A DNA stretch of 64,000 nucleotides, taken from Gangjinia marincola. Lineage in GTDB: Bacteria > Bacteroidota > Bacteroidia > Flavobacteriales > Flavobacteriaceae. The position numbers were made by a program, and so were the translations under genes. This document shows positions 35,708 to 43,905 of this stretch, piece after piece (the first letter of the stretch is position 1; each line of letters begins with the position of its first letter). A model generated the notes under the pieces. It was not told the DNA's origin. It did not search any database and saw only the letters and a program-made list of their open reading frames with translations. The stretch is taken from NCBI RefSeq assembly GCF_039523415.1, contig NZ_BAAAFG010000012.1, forward strand, positions 197,699-261,698. The letters are read 5' to 3'.

Positions 35708-37180
35708 TTAGTGACCGGCTTTGCCATTTATGATAAATTCTACAGGAACATTTTTTCCAGCTAGATATTCTGTGATCGTTGGAATAACTTTATAGTCTGG
35801 AATCACTCCTCTTCCAAATTCACCATTTTGAACATTCATATCAAATTTTAGCGAAGGAATAAAAATTGATAGTTTTGAGTTTGGTAAAATTAATTTACTT
35901 CTGTACCCGCTTGTATTGCCGTAATATCCTCCGCCTGTTTCTTCTCCCACAAAAATTCCGCGATTAGAGGTTTTAATCATATTTGAAAATTCGCTGCCGC
36001 CAGAGTATGTTACCGGACTAATAATGACATAAAGCTTCCCCTTGTATTTATAATTAGGCTCTTTCTTATAAGCCATTAGTCCAAATCCCCAATTAGCTTT
36101 TCGGCAATAACTTTTATCGGGCATTTTATCATTGGCAAAAATCCGCTCCAGCAACCCAAAAGTTTTAAGTTTTACGGGCTTATCAATTCCATTATCTAGT
36201 ATAGATACTTGGCTCTTTGCGCAAACAGAATTATATTTTCTATAGTTATCTGCAACATAAGAAAATAATAAATTTTCATTACCCTCATTACCACCACCAT
36301 TATTGCTTACATCTATAATTACATGATCAATTTCTAGGGTATGAATTTTTTTAAAGCTACTTTTTAAAAATGTTGAGAGACTTTTATTTTCTTTGTTGTA
36401 CCTATAACTGGAAGTTGAAAAAGTATGTACACCTAAATAGGCAATCGTGTCATTTAGTATTTTAAATTCTAAATTTTCTTTAATTGATGAACTTTGTTTC
36501 TTTGGTTCAATACTATCTTTAAAATCCTTTAATTTTTTAGCTTTTAGTAAAATAGTACTTATTACGCCACTAGAATCTTTAACTTTAATGGAGTAATCAT
36601 TTATAAAACCATATTTTAAAAAATGGTATCGAGAAAAATTGTGGGCATATAAATCAGAATATTTTACAGCTTTGATGTAGCCGTCTGAAGCAAATAATTG
36701 ACCAAATTCATCGACCAATTGAGAAGGACTTTTACCATTGATGCTTAAAATTTGTTTTCCTAAAAGAGGGCTATCATATAATTTGCTCTTTTTTGCAACA
36801 TACATTTTCTTATCGAGAAAAATAACATTGAGCGGAAGATAGTGTGCTTCATTTTGTAAGAACTTTTTTGTTTCATTTGAAAATTTTATATCAGTATGAT
36901 CTTCTCTAGACAGACCAACTAAAGGTGCGACAATATTAAAAAATTCAATTTCATTGAGGTCTTTCGTTATCTTCATCTTTGCAGTAGAGAATGCGTTATC
37001 AACACTATCCTTATGCGTGTACCAATACATACCAGAATGATGTTTATCCAGTCCCTGTTTAAGTAGAGCTAGATCGCGTAGTAATAAGTTCTCATCAATT
37101 TTTCTTAGATAACCATAATCTTGCGCAGCGGCTATCGTAATAAAATGATATAATATTAAAGCTAATGTGAATCTCTTCAT
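35708..37180 (-). CDS. S41-family peptidase, secreted
   Basis: 490 residues. Signal peptide LALILYHFITIAAAQ. Most of the N-terminal half is a helical and PDZ-like part (LSREDHTDIKFSNETKKFL, GKQILSINGKSPSQLVDEFG). The S41 domain starts near residue 240 (IAYLGVHTFS, HVIIDVSNNGGGNEGNENLL), with the catalytic-Ser region VISPVTYSGGSEFSNMIK. It differs from the lipoprotein S41 enzyme at 10190 in anchoring and sequence. An AraC-type regulator gene lies 66 bp upstream on the same strand. Confidence 0.85.
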   Translation of the reverse strand: MKRFTLALILYHFITIAAAQDYGYLRKIDENLLLRDLALLKQGLDKHHSGMYWYTHKDSVDNAFSTAKMKITKDLNEIEFFNIVAPLVGLSREDHTDIKFSNETKKFLQNEAHYLPLNVIFLDKKMYVAKKSKLYDSPLLGKQILSINGKSPSQLVDEFGQLFASDGYIKAVKYSDLYAHNFSRYHFLKYGFINDYSIKVKDSSGVISTILLKAKKLKDFKDSIEPKKQSSSIKENLEFKILNDTIAYLGVHTFSTSSYRYNKENKSLSTFLKSSFKKIHTLEIDHVIIDVSNNGGGNEGNENLLFSYVADNYRKYNSVCAKSQVSILDNGIDKPVKLKTFGLLERIFANDKMPDKSYCRKANWGFGLMAYKKEPNYKYKGKLYVIISPVTYSGGSEFSNMIKTSNRGIFVGEETGGGYYGNTSGYRSKLILPNSKLSIFIPSLKFDMNVQNGEFGRGVIPDYKVIPTITEYLAGKNVPVEFIINGKAGH

Positions 37181-37246
37181 CTTGTCTCTTGATTTTTGAC
37201 AAAAAGAAAAAAATTATATACACTAATGTGGTATTATATTGACTTT

Positions 37247-37990
37247 TTAGACTAAGAACTCTTTTTGATAGGTTTTAGGTCTTATGCCAATAAATTTTTT
37301 GAATGATTTTGAAAAATGGGAAGTATCGGTAAAATTATACTCATAGGCCTTCTCTGTGATAGAACACTCTTTTGTCATTGTCTTTTTACAATGAAAGACT
37401 TTCTTCATTAAGGTGTAATGAATTGGTGATATCCCAGTTGTTTCTTTAAACTTTCTTGCGAAACTATATTTATTAAGATGTGCAATTTCTGCTAATTGCT
37501 CTAGGGATATAATTTCTTTTATATTAAGTTCTATATATGCGTCAATACTACCCCAGTAACTTAATGGCTTTTTAATGCTTAATGTTTTTGTTAACTCACC
37601 AAAAGATGATAATTGTAGAATAAACTTTTTTAGTAAAGAATTATCAGGGCGGTTTTCAAGATTCATTAACTGTTTGAATAGAGTATTTAATTTATCATTT
37701 CGTATTACTCTATTCTCAAAATGTAACGTTTGGTCCAATGGGAGCATTGCTCTCACTGTTTCTTCAGGGATATACAAAGTATCAAATGCTAGTAAATTAG
37801 ATGAAGAAAATATAGGATTTGAATGTAATTCATAGGGATGTGTGATAGTGATGTCATCTACGTTTCCAACAAATTGTTCTTCTTGTATATTTATAAGTTC
37901 TACGCCATTTTTAATAATTGATATACAAAACTCAGGATGGTAATGAAGTGGAAACGCCTCTTTCTGATTCTTGAATGATAATCTATTCAC
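37247..37990 (-). CDS. AraC-family transcriptional regulator
   Basis: 247 residues. N-terminal cupin-like sensor (HYHPEFCISIIKNGVELINI, TITHPYELHSNP) and C-terminal double helix-turn-helix at about 145-245: SLEQLAEIAHLNKYSFARKF, KETTGISPIHYTLMKKV and the family ending FTDTSHFSKSFKKFIGIRPK. It starts with GTG (37990). The effector is unknown. It precedes the S41 peptidase gene on the same strand, a possible target. Confidence 0.9.
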   Translation of the reverse strand: MNRLSFKNQKEAFPLHYHPEFCISIIKNGVELINIQEEQFVGNVDDITITHPYELHSNPIFSSSNLLAFDTLYIPEETVRAMLPLDQTLHFENRVIRNDKLNTLFKQLMNLENRPDNSLLKKFILQLSSFGELTKTLSIKKPLSYWGSIDAYIELNIKEIISLEQLAEIAHLNKYSFARKFKETTGISPIHYTLMKKVFHCKKTMTKECSITEKAYEYNFTDTSHFSKSFKKFIGIRPKTYQKEFLV

Positions 37991-38031
37991 GATATTCTTT
38001 ATATTGAATATGACTTTTAATAAATTAACTA

Positions 38032-39270
38032 CTATTCATAACGCAGCGACTCAATAGGATCTTGTTTTGCTGCTTTAGTAGCAGGATATCCGCCAGAAAT
38101 TAACGCAATTATGAATGAAATCACTACGGCCCAAATCATAGCTGCCCAAGGTGTCGCAAACTTAAAGTCCGCAAAATTAGCCACGGCATAGCCTATACCA
38201 ATTCCCAAAATAATACCTAGCAAAGCACCCAGCTGACCAATCATCATCGTCTCAACAAAAAACTGTGTTGCTATGCTTTTCTTTTTGGCACCTAAGGCTT
38301 TTCGCACTCCTATTTCCCGGGTTCGTTCTGTCACAGAAACCAGCATGATGTTCATCAACGCGATAGATGATCCTAACACGGTAATGATTGAAATGATCCA
38401 TGCGGCAATGTTTAGCACACTTGTAATTTGAAAAATTTGATTGATCAAACTATCACTGCGTTCCATCCCAAAATTATTTTCTTCAACCGGGGCGAGTTTG
38501 CGAATGTTTCTAAAGGTAATGATAGCTTCATCCTGTGCATTTTCAAGCATGTCTTTATTATCTACCTTAATGCTTACACTGTAGTTAATGTTTGCGTTTG
38601 TATAGATGGAGCGGGCAATTTCTAAGGGAATCAAGACGCGTAAATCCTGATTATTCCCAAAGGTAGATCCCTTAGTTTCAAGAACACCGATTACCTTGAA
38701 TTTGACTCCACGTATTGCGATGGTTTTCCCAATAGGATTAACATCTTTAAGGAGATCCTTTTCAAAATCAGCTCCTAAAATGCACACATTGTTATTATTT
38801 TGAATATCAAAAACGGTAAAATCACGACCTTTCCCCAGGTCTAAACCAGAATTCCTCAGGTAATTTTCATCAACCCCTAGTACGCGAACTTCGGGATCGG
38901 TTTTTTCAGATTCATAGCGCACTTCGGCTGCACCCGTTCCCGTAAAAGAAAGCGACGTTTGGGTGAATGGATATTGGTAATCCTCTTTAAATTGGCGCAC
39001 TTCACGATAGGATAGAATAGGATTTATTTTTTCGCGTTCACCACCTCGTCGTTGTACGGTGAATTCGTATTGACGCAGGCTAAACGTATTAGAACCCATG
39101 GCAGCAAAATCACTGGTAATTGTATTTTCTAACGCTGTAACGGCGGTTAAAATACCAACTAATGCAGTTATCCCAATTGCGATAATTAAGACAGTAAGAA
39201 TAGTTCTAAGCAGCTGTCCTTTAATGCTGTTCGCTGCGATGCGAATGTTTTCTCTTAATAGTGTAAACAT
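38032..39270 (-). CDS. ABC transporter permease, MacB/FtsX type
   Basis: 412 residues: one N-terminal membrane span (about 18-42), a periplasmic MacB-like core (about 45-275) and three C-terminal spans (about 290-400). Landmarks are LLRTILTVLIIAIGITALVG, IMLVSVTERTREIGVRKALG, AKKKSIATQFFVETMMIGQ and the ending DPIESLRYE. Such permeases work with a MacB-like ATPase, and none is encoded next to it here. Mechanotransmission rather than classical transport is expected for the family. Confidence 0.9.
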   Translation of the reverse strand: MFTLLRENIRIAANSIKGQLLRTILTVLIIAIGITALVGILTAVTALENTITSDFAAMGSNTFSLRQYEFTVQRRGGEREKINPILSYREVRQFKEDYQYPFTQTSLSFTGTGAAEVRYESEKTDPEVRVLGVDENYLRNSGLDLGKGRDFTVFDIQNNNNVCILGADFEKDLLKDVNPIGKTIAIRGVKFKVIGVLETKGSTFGNNQDLRVLIPLEIARSIYTNANINYSVSIKVDNKDMLENAQDEAIITFRNIRKLAPVEENNFGMERSDSLINQIFQITSVLNIAAWIISIITVLGSSIALMNIMLVSVTERTREIGVRKALGAKKKSIATQFFVETMMIGQLGALLGIILGIGIGYAVANFADFKFATPWAAMIWAVVISFIIALISGGYPATKAAKQDPIESLRYE

Positions 39271-39387
39271 AAACCTAAGGTATAACTAAAACGTTAGTAC
39301 AAAAGCATGGCTTAAAGTTACACTAATCTGTTAAAGATTCGTGGAGAAACTGATCTTTATAGGTAGATGATCTATGCAGCTAATCCA

Positions 39388-39395
39388 TATATTTG
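39388..39395 (+). promoter_or_regulatory. -7 box (TATATTTG) of hisS
   Basis: An exact TAnnTTTG match 16 bp upstream of the ATG at 39412, supporting that start over one at 39367, which would lie upstream of the box. No clear -33 TTG. Confidence 0.5.
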
Positions 39396-39411
39396 CAGCT
39401 TTAGAACAATT

Positions 39412-40863
39412 ATGGCTCAAAAACCAAGCATCCCAAAAGGAACCCGCGATTTTTCTCCGGCTCAGGTTGCCCGCAGAAACTACATCATCGACACCATCAA
39501 ACAAAGTTTTACCAGATATGGGTTTCAGCCTATTGAAACGCCTAGTATGGAAAATAGTTCCACATTGATGGGCAAGTATGGTGAAGAAGGCGATCGTTTG
39601 ATTTTTAAGATTTTAAATAGTGGGGATTTTATGAAAAACATAAAGGATTTTTCAGAAATTGTTTTTGGAAAAGATTTTGAAACCGAATATACAGAGAGTG
39701 AGGTAAGTGGAATGCCTGTAACCACGGGTAAAATTTCAGATATTGATAGTAATAAGCTTTCAACATTTATATCAGAAAAAGCATTGCGCTACGATTTAAC
39801 GGTTCCCTTTGCGCGATATGTAGTACAGCATCAAAACGAAATTGAACTCCCATTTAAACGCTATCAGATTCAGCCGGTATGGAGAGCTGACCGTCCCCAA
39901 AAAGGAAGGTATAGGGAGTTTTACCAATGTGATGCAGATGTGGTGGGGAGCGATAGTTTATGGCAAGAGGCAGAGTTCATTCAATTGTACGATCAGGTAT
40001 TTACTGATTTGGGGCTAAAGGGCACCACAATAAAAGTGAATAATCGTAAAATTTTAGCAGGAATTGCTGAAGTTATGAACGCTCAGGAAAAGTTAATTGA
40101 CTTCACGGTGGCATTGGATAAGCTGGATAAGATAGGTGAGGAGAAGGTCAAGGAAGAAATGCTGGAGAAAGGTATTTCTGAAGAAGCTATTGAAAAGCTA
40201 GCGCCTATTTTTCGCTTACGCGGAAGCTTTCAAGAACAGATCGATCAACTCAAGGAACTGTTAGTAACCTCTGAAGCTGGTCAGCAAGGCATCAAAGAGC
40301 TTAGTTTTATTCAGCAAATTATAGATGCAAACCCATTGCAAACTGCTAAACTTGAATTAGATGTAACCCTTGCGCGTGGTCTAAACTATTACACCGGAGC
40401 GATTTTTGAAGTTTCAGCTCCTGCGGGAGTAAAGATGGGGTCCATTGGTGGCGGTGGACGTTATGACGACCTCGCCGGAATTTTTGGGCGGGATGATATT
40501 AGCGGTGTAGGAATCTCTTTTGGATTAGACCGAATTTATCTCGTAATGGAAGAGCTTCAGCTGTTTCCTGAAACAGTTACCGCAAATACAAAAGTGCTTT
40601 TTATCAATTTTGGAGAGGCTGAAGCAGGGTATGCATTCACGGCAGTGCAACAGCTTCGGAATAAAAAAATCAATGCAGAGCTCTACCCGGATGCTGCCAA
40701 GATGAAAAAGCAAATGACCTATGCCGATCGGCGTGACATTCCTTTCGTTGTGCTGGCCGGAACCAATGAAATTTCGGACAAAACCTATACTTTGAAAAAC
40801 ATGAAGACTGGTGAGCAGCAAACGCTTGTTCTGAAAGATTTAGTAGAAAAACTTTCATTTTGA
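39412..40863 (+). CDS. hisS: Histidyl-tRNA synthetase
   Basis: Charges tRNA-His. 483 residues from the ATG at 39412 (MAQKPSIPKGTRDFSP). Class II motifs are present: motif 1 region IDTIKQSFTRYGFQPIETPS, motif 2 RADRPQKGRYREFYQCDADV, HisA region LARGLNYYTGAIFEV and motif 3 GGGGRYDDLAGIFG...GVGISFGLDRI. A C-terminal anticodon-binding domain occupies about 395-483. The longer reading to 39367 is rejected because of the promoter position and atypical residues. Confidence 0.95.
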   Translation: MAQKPSIPKGTRDFSPAQVARRNYIIDTIKQSFTRYGFQPIETPSMENSSTLMGKYGEEGDRLIFKILNSGDFMKNIKDFSEIVFGKDFETEYTESEVSGMPVTTGKISDIDSNKLSTFISEKALRYDLTVPFARYVVQHQNEIELPFKRYQIQPVWRADRPQKGRYREFYQCDADVVGSDSLWQEAEFIQLYDQVFTDLGLKGTTIKVNNRKILAGIAEVMNAQEKLIDFTVALDKLDKIGEEKVKEEMLEKGISEEAIEKLAPIFRLRGSFQEQIDQLKELLVTSEAGQQGIKELSFIQQIIDANPLQTAKLELDVTLARGLNYYTGAIFEVSAPAGVKMGSIGGGGRYDDLAGIFGRDDISGVGISFGLDRIYLVMEELQLFPETVTANTKVLFINFGEAEAGYAFTAVQQLRNKKINAELYPDAAKMKKQMTYADRRDIPFVVLAGTNEISDKTYTLKNMKTGEQQTLVLKDLVEKLSF

Positions 40864-40938
40864 CAGTATTTATTAAGTATTAACGCCCATTTAACGCCCG
40901 CTTTTTTAAGTTGTGTTTATCTTGAAAACAAAAAAACT

Positions 40939-41115
40939 ATGAAAAAGGATATTGAAGATATTTCCAGAGAGAATCGTGTTGATCGTGAAGATTTACCGTT
41001 AGCAGATATGCATCAAGACGGAATACGTTTTAGTGATGAACATGCCGCCGAAAAGCAACGAAAAGAAAATCAAAAAGAACGTATAGAACGTTTAGAGAAA
41101 GAGAAGAAAGACTAA
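40939..41115 (+). CDS. Small highly charged protein of unknown function
   Basis: A 58-residue reading frame from ATG to TAA: MKKDIEDISRENRVDREDLP, then LADMHQDGIRFSDEHAAEKQ, and a K/E/R-rich helical tail ending in KEKKD. About half of its residues are charged. It sits between hisS and a bidirectional terminator, which gives it a complete transcription unit (upstream A-rich stretch, ORF, terminator). The coding call rests on composition and context. Confidence 0.6.
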   Translation: MKKDIEDISRENRVDREDLPLADMHQDGIRFSDEHAAEKQRKENQKERIERLEKEKKD

Positions 41116-41190
41116 CATCTAATCGGTTTATGCCTTGAAGCATACCTCTTCAATTATACGAAAGCATTAGCAAGCTATTGTTTAAAAGTA

Positions 41191-41223
41191 AAAAAGTATC
41201 CAGATTTATCTGGATATTTTTTT
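41191..41223. terminator. Bidirectional terminator between the small protein and APC permease genes
   Basis: TATCCAGA (41197-41204) and TCTGGATA (41209-41216) form a perfect stem with loop TTTA, flanked by A-run 41191-41195 and T-run 41217-41223, so it can stop transcription from both sides. Confidence 0.9.
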
Positions 41224-41227
41224 AGCG

Positions 41228-42514
41228 TTATTTTTTCTTCATCTGTTTAAATAGCAAATAGAGTATAGAGGCTGAAGCGGCAAAAATTCCTGTTCCAATC
41301 ATTTCAGGACGGGTCATGTGAGATAAAAAATAGAGAATGATCAGCATACTCAGTACAGGGACGATATATCCACCGGCGATCTGAAATTCTTCGGCTTTTT
41401 TGGGTTGTTTACTTCGCAGTTTAAGCACAGATAATGCTACGCCAAAATAGATAAATAATAGTGAACTGCTGGCAATAACAGCTAATTGTTCAAAGCTACC
41501 CGTAGCAGCGATGATAAATCCTAAGAAGGCGTATAGTAGAATAGCAACATGCGGGGTAGCAAATCTTGGATGAATGCGTTCCAATCCTTTTGACACGATT
41601 GCTTTATCCCGTGCGAGAGCATACAGCACCCGCGGACTGTTAAGAATAGATCCACTCATATACCCAAACATTGAAACACCGGCACCTGCAATGAGAATAG
41701 CATAGCCAATCGGTCCAAAGATGACACGAGCAGTTTCAGCTAATGGGACTTCTTTAAAATTAACCAAATCATCACCTAACACGCCTTGCGCAACTGTTTG
41801 AATCAAGATGTAAAGTACCAGTACACTAAATATACTAATGAAGATAGCTCTGGGAACGGTACGCTTTGGGTTTTTTATTTCGCCCCCTACTACGAGTCCC
41901 ATTTCACATCCTTGAAAAGCAAAAAACAATATCAAAGCAGTTGCACCTAATTGTTCAATACCGGGAAGAGCTTCGATCACTAAATTTTTGGATTGTACTG
42001 CAGTCCATCCAATTGTGATCAGCAGTATTAGGGGGATGAGCTTCGCAACTGTATTAAATTTTATGAGCCACATACCTTGTCTTATTCCGGCGCTATTAAT
42101 TACTGCTAAACCCATAAAAAGAAAAAATAAAATCAAGAGCCTAAGCCATTGCTCCCCGAAAACAGGATCGATGACAGGCAGAATGTTAATTAAAGCGTTA
42201 GAAACCGCAGCGTCAGCAAATAAGGTAGTGCCAATGGAGAATAATCCCGCTAAAAATCCCGGATATGCACCAAAGGCAGTTTCAATATAGGTGTAAGAGC
42301 CTCCTGTTTTAGTGACTTTGCTACCGATTTCGGCATAACAAAGTGCAATTAGTAGAACCAGTATTCCACAAAATAGATAAGCGATGATGCTAGAAGATCC
42401 CATTTTGGCAGCAATAACTGCCGGTAGCGCAAAAATACCAGCACCTATGATAATATTCATGATATTAGCCGATAGGCCTATGGTACCTACGCTTCGGGTG
42501 AGTTTTTCTTTCAT
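41228..42514 (-). CDS. APC-family amino acid permease
   Basis: 428 residues with about 12 membrane spans, importing or exchanging amino acids or related compounds across the inner membrane. Family landmarks: IIIGAGIFALPAVIAAKMG (TM1, unwound G-A-G segment), IGSKVTKTGGSYTYIETAFG, FFAFQGCEMGLVVGGEIKNP followed by KRTVPRA, and SPRVLYALARDKAI. Substrate cannot be told from sequence. Expressed alone, ending at a shared terminator. Confidence 0.9.
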   Translation of the reverse strand: MKEKLTRSVGTIGLSANIMNIIIGAGIFALPAVIAAKMGSSSIIAYLFCGILVLLIALCYAEIGSKVTKTGGSYTYIETAFGAYPGFLAGLFSIGTTLFADAAVSNALINILPVIDPVFGEQWLRLLILFFLFMGLAVINSAGIRQGMWLIKFNTVAKLIPLILLITIGWTAVQSKNLVIEALPGIEQLGATALILFFAFQGCEMGLVVGGEIKNPKRTVPRAIFISIFSVLVLYILIQTVAQGVLGDDLVNFKEVPLAETARVIFGPIGYAILIAGAGVSMFGYMSGSILNSPRVLYALARDKAIVSKGLERIHPRFATPHVAILLYAFLGFIIAATGSFEQLAVIASSSLLFIYFGVALSVLKLRSKQPKKAEEFQIAGGYIVPVLSMLIILYFLSHMTRPEMIGTGIFAASASILYLLFKQMKKK

Positions 42515-42630
42515 GAATATTCCATGTCATATTTGTTAAGCGCAAAATATAATATTTAGTTTAAATGCAATGATTTGTTTTGCGCGTAAGATTTAGTGAA
42601 GGTTGATTCAAAATTAGTACTATTTTAAAA

Positions 42631-42659
42631 TTGCTAAGTGACGATAGTTGCTATATTTG
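42631..42659 (+). promoter_or_regulatory. Promoter of the PAP2-type phosphatase gene
   Basis: TTG at 42631-42633 and TATATTTG at 42652-42659, 18 bp apart, fit the Bacteroidota consensus. The -7 box ends 32 bp before the TTG start codon of the gene. Confidence 0.6.
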
Positions 42660-42691
42660 GATTATATATAGTCAGTCATTAAATCGATCTC

Positions 42692-43246
42692 TTGAAAAAT
42701 TTTTGGTCTCAATTTTTATTTTTTTGCCTTCTAATTAGCTTATTTCACAGCCAATCTGCGTCTGCTCAAGGTGATTTAACCAGCCAAGAATTTGGAGATG
42801 TCTTTTTAGTCACACTTCCTGCAGCAACGATGACGACCACATTAGCCTTGCAAGATTTTAAGGGCACCTGGCAATTTAGTAAAGGTCTTTTAGTAACTAT
42901 GGGCGTCACCTACGGTTTAAAATATATTGTTGATAAGGACCGTCCTGATAACAGCGGGAGCGATTCATTCCCATCGGCTCATACCTCTGCTGTTTTTCAT
43001 AGCGCCGGATTTGTACATAAGCGTTATGGATTAAAATATGCGATCCCATCCTACCTCATGGCGGGATTTACAGGGTACAGCCGTATTGATTCAAAGAAAC
43101 ACGATGTATTTGATGTGCTGGCAGGTATGATCATAGGCTTAGGAAGTAATTTTCTGTTCGTCACAGAGTATCAACAGCAGCACATGCAGCTCACTTATTC
43201 TCAACAAGATGAGATGCGATTGATAGGTTTTGAGTATAGATTTTGA
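42692..43246 (+). CDS. PAP2-family phosphatase
   Basis: 184 residues, probably a membrane-associated lipid or undecaprenyl-type phosphatase. N-terminal signal FLFFCLLISLFHSQSASAQ. The three PAP2 motifs are present: KYIVDKDRPDN (K-x6-RP), the SFPSAHTSAVF motif (PSAH) and SRIDSKKHDVFDVLAGMI (SR-x5-H). It starts at TTG (42692), since the next ATG falls after the signal peptide. A matching promoter lies upstream. Confidence 0.87.
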   Translation: MKNFWSQFLFFCLLISLFHSQSASAQGDLTSQEFGDVFLVTLPAATMTTTLALQDFKGTWQFSKGLLVTMGVTYGLKYIVDKDRPDNSGSDSFPSAHTSAVFHSAGFVHKRYGLKYAIPSYLMAGFTGYSRIDSKKHDVFDVLAGMIIGLGSNFLFVTEYQQQHMQLTYSQQDEMRLIGFEYRF

Positions 43247-43308
43247 GACTAATCTTATATTTTCTCAATCGCGCCTAAATCATTCATTAGATATCATTTT
43301 ATGCTACC

Positions 43309-43340
43309 TTTTTCTTAAGTATTGGAATTTTTAAGAAAAA
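43309..43340. repeat. Perfect 10-bp AT-rich inverted repeat
   Basis: TTTTTCTTAA (43309-43318) and TTAAGAAAAA (43331-43340) with a 12-base loop, lying between two converging genes. It may form a weak terminator, but there is no G/C-rich stem. Confidence 0.4.
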
Positions 43341-43370
43341 ATGCGTTATACTCCTGGAAGACAATTTGAT

Positions 43371-43859
43371 TTATTTCAATAAAACAATAGCATCTACAAG
43401 CTCTTCATTCGTAGGTCGTTCGAACCATTTTTCCTTAAATTCAAACTCCTCATTAGTGACATCAAATGAATACGTAGCTCCGCGAGTTTGATTTCTTTCC
43501 TCAATCCGACTTAAACGCTCTTCTTTAGAAATATCTAAATAGTGCAACTTTAACTGATAGCTATTCTCTAGGGCGAATTCTCTAAACTTTTGTCTGTGAT
43601 CAAATTTAGATAAGCCAAGGTCTAGTATGGTATCTACACTTGATTCTTCAAGCTGATGTATGAGTGACATAATCATTTCTTCGGCTCTGTCAATGCGCTC
43701 AAGAAACCATGCTAGTCCGTCGTGCTCTTTTTTGTCGGGTAGAAATAACGTTTTATTCCAGTGATCAATAGAGAAAATCACTCCGTTATTCTTTTCTTTA
43801 AGTACGTTAGAATATGTTGTTTTTCCTGCACCAGTATTACCGACTATGAGATGTATCAT
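43371..43859 (-). CDS. P-loop kinase-like ATPase (AAA_33 type)
   Basis: 162 residues. Walker A at the N-terminus (MIHLIVGNTGAGKTTYSNVL), a lid-like region SIDHWNKTLFLPDKKEHDGL, Walker B-like TILDLGLSKFDHRQKF, and an arginine-rich segment ERLSRIEERNQTRG. This is the plan of small nucleoside- or antibiotic-kinase-like AAA_33 proteins. The substrate is unknown. It lies 46 bp downstream of recG on the same strand. Confidence 0.78.
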   Translation of the reverse strand: MIHLIVGNTGAGKTTYSNVLKEKNNGVIFSIDHWNKTLFLPDKKEHDGLAWFLERIDRAEEMIMSLIHQLEESSVDTILDLGLSKFDHRQKFREFALENSYQLKLHYLDISKEERLSRIEERNQTRGATYSFDVTNEEFEFKEKWFERPTNEELVDAIVLLK

Positions 43860-43905
43860 TCCTGTAGATTTAGTATGTTAAGATCCCCTCTCTTTCCATA
43901 TATCA

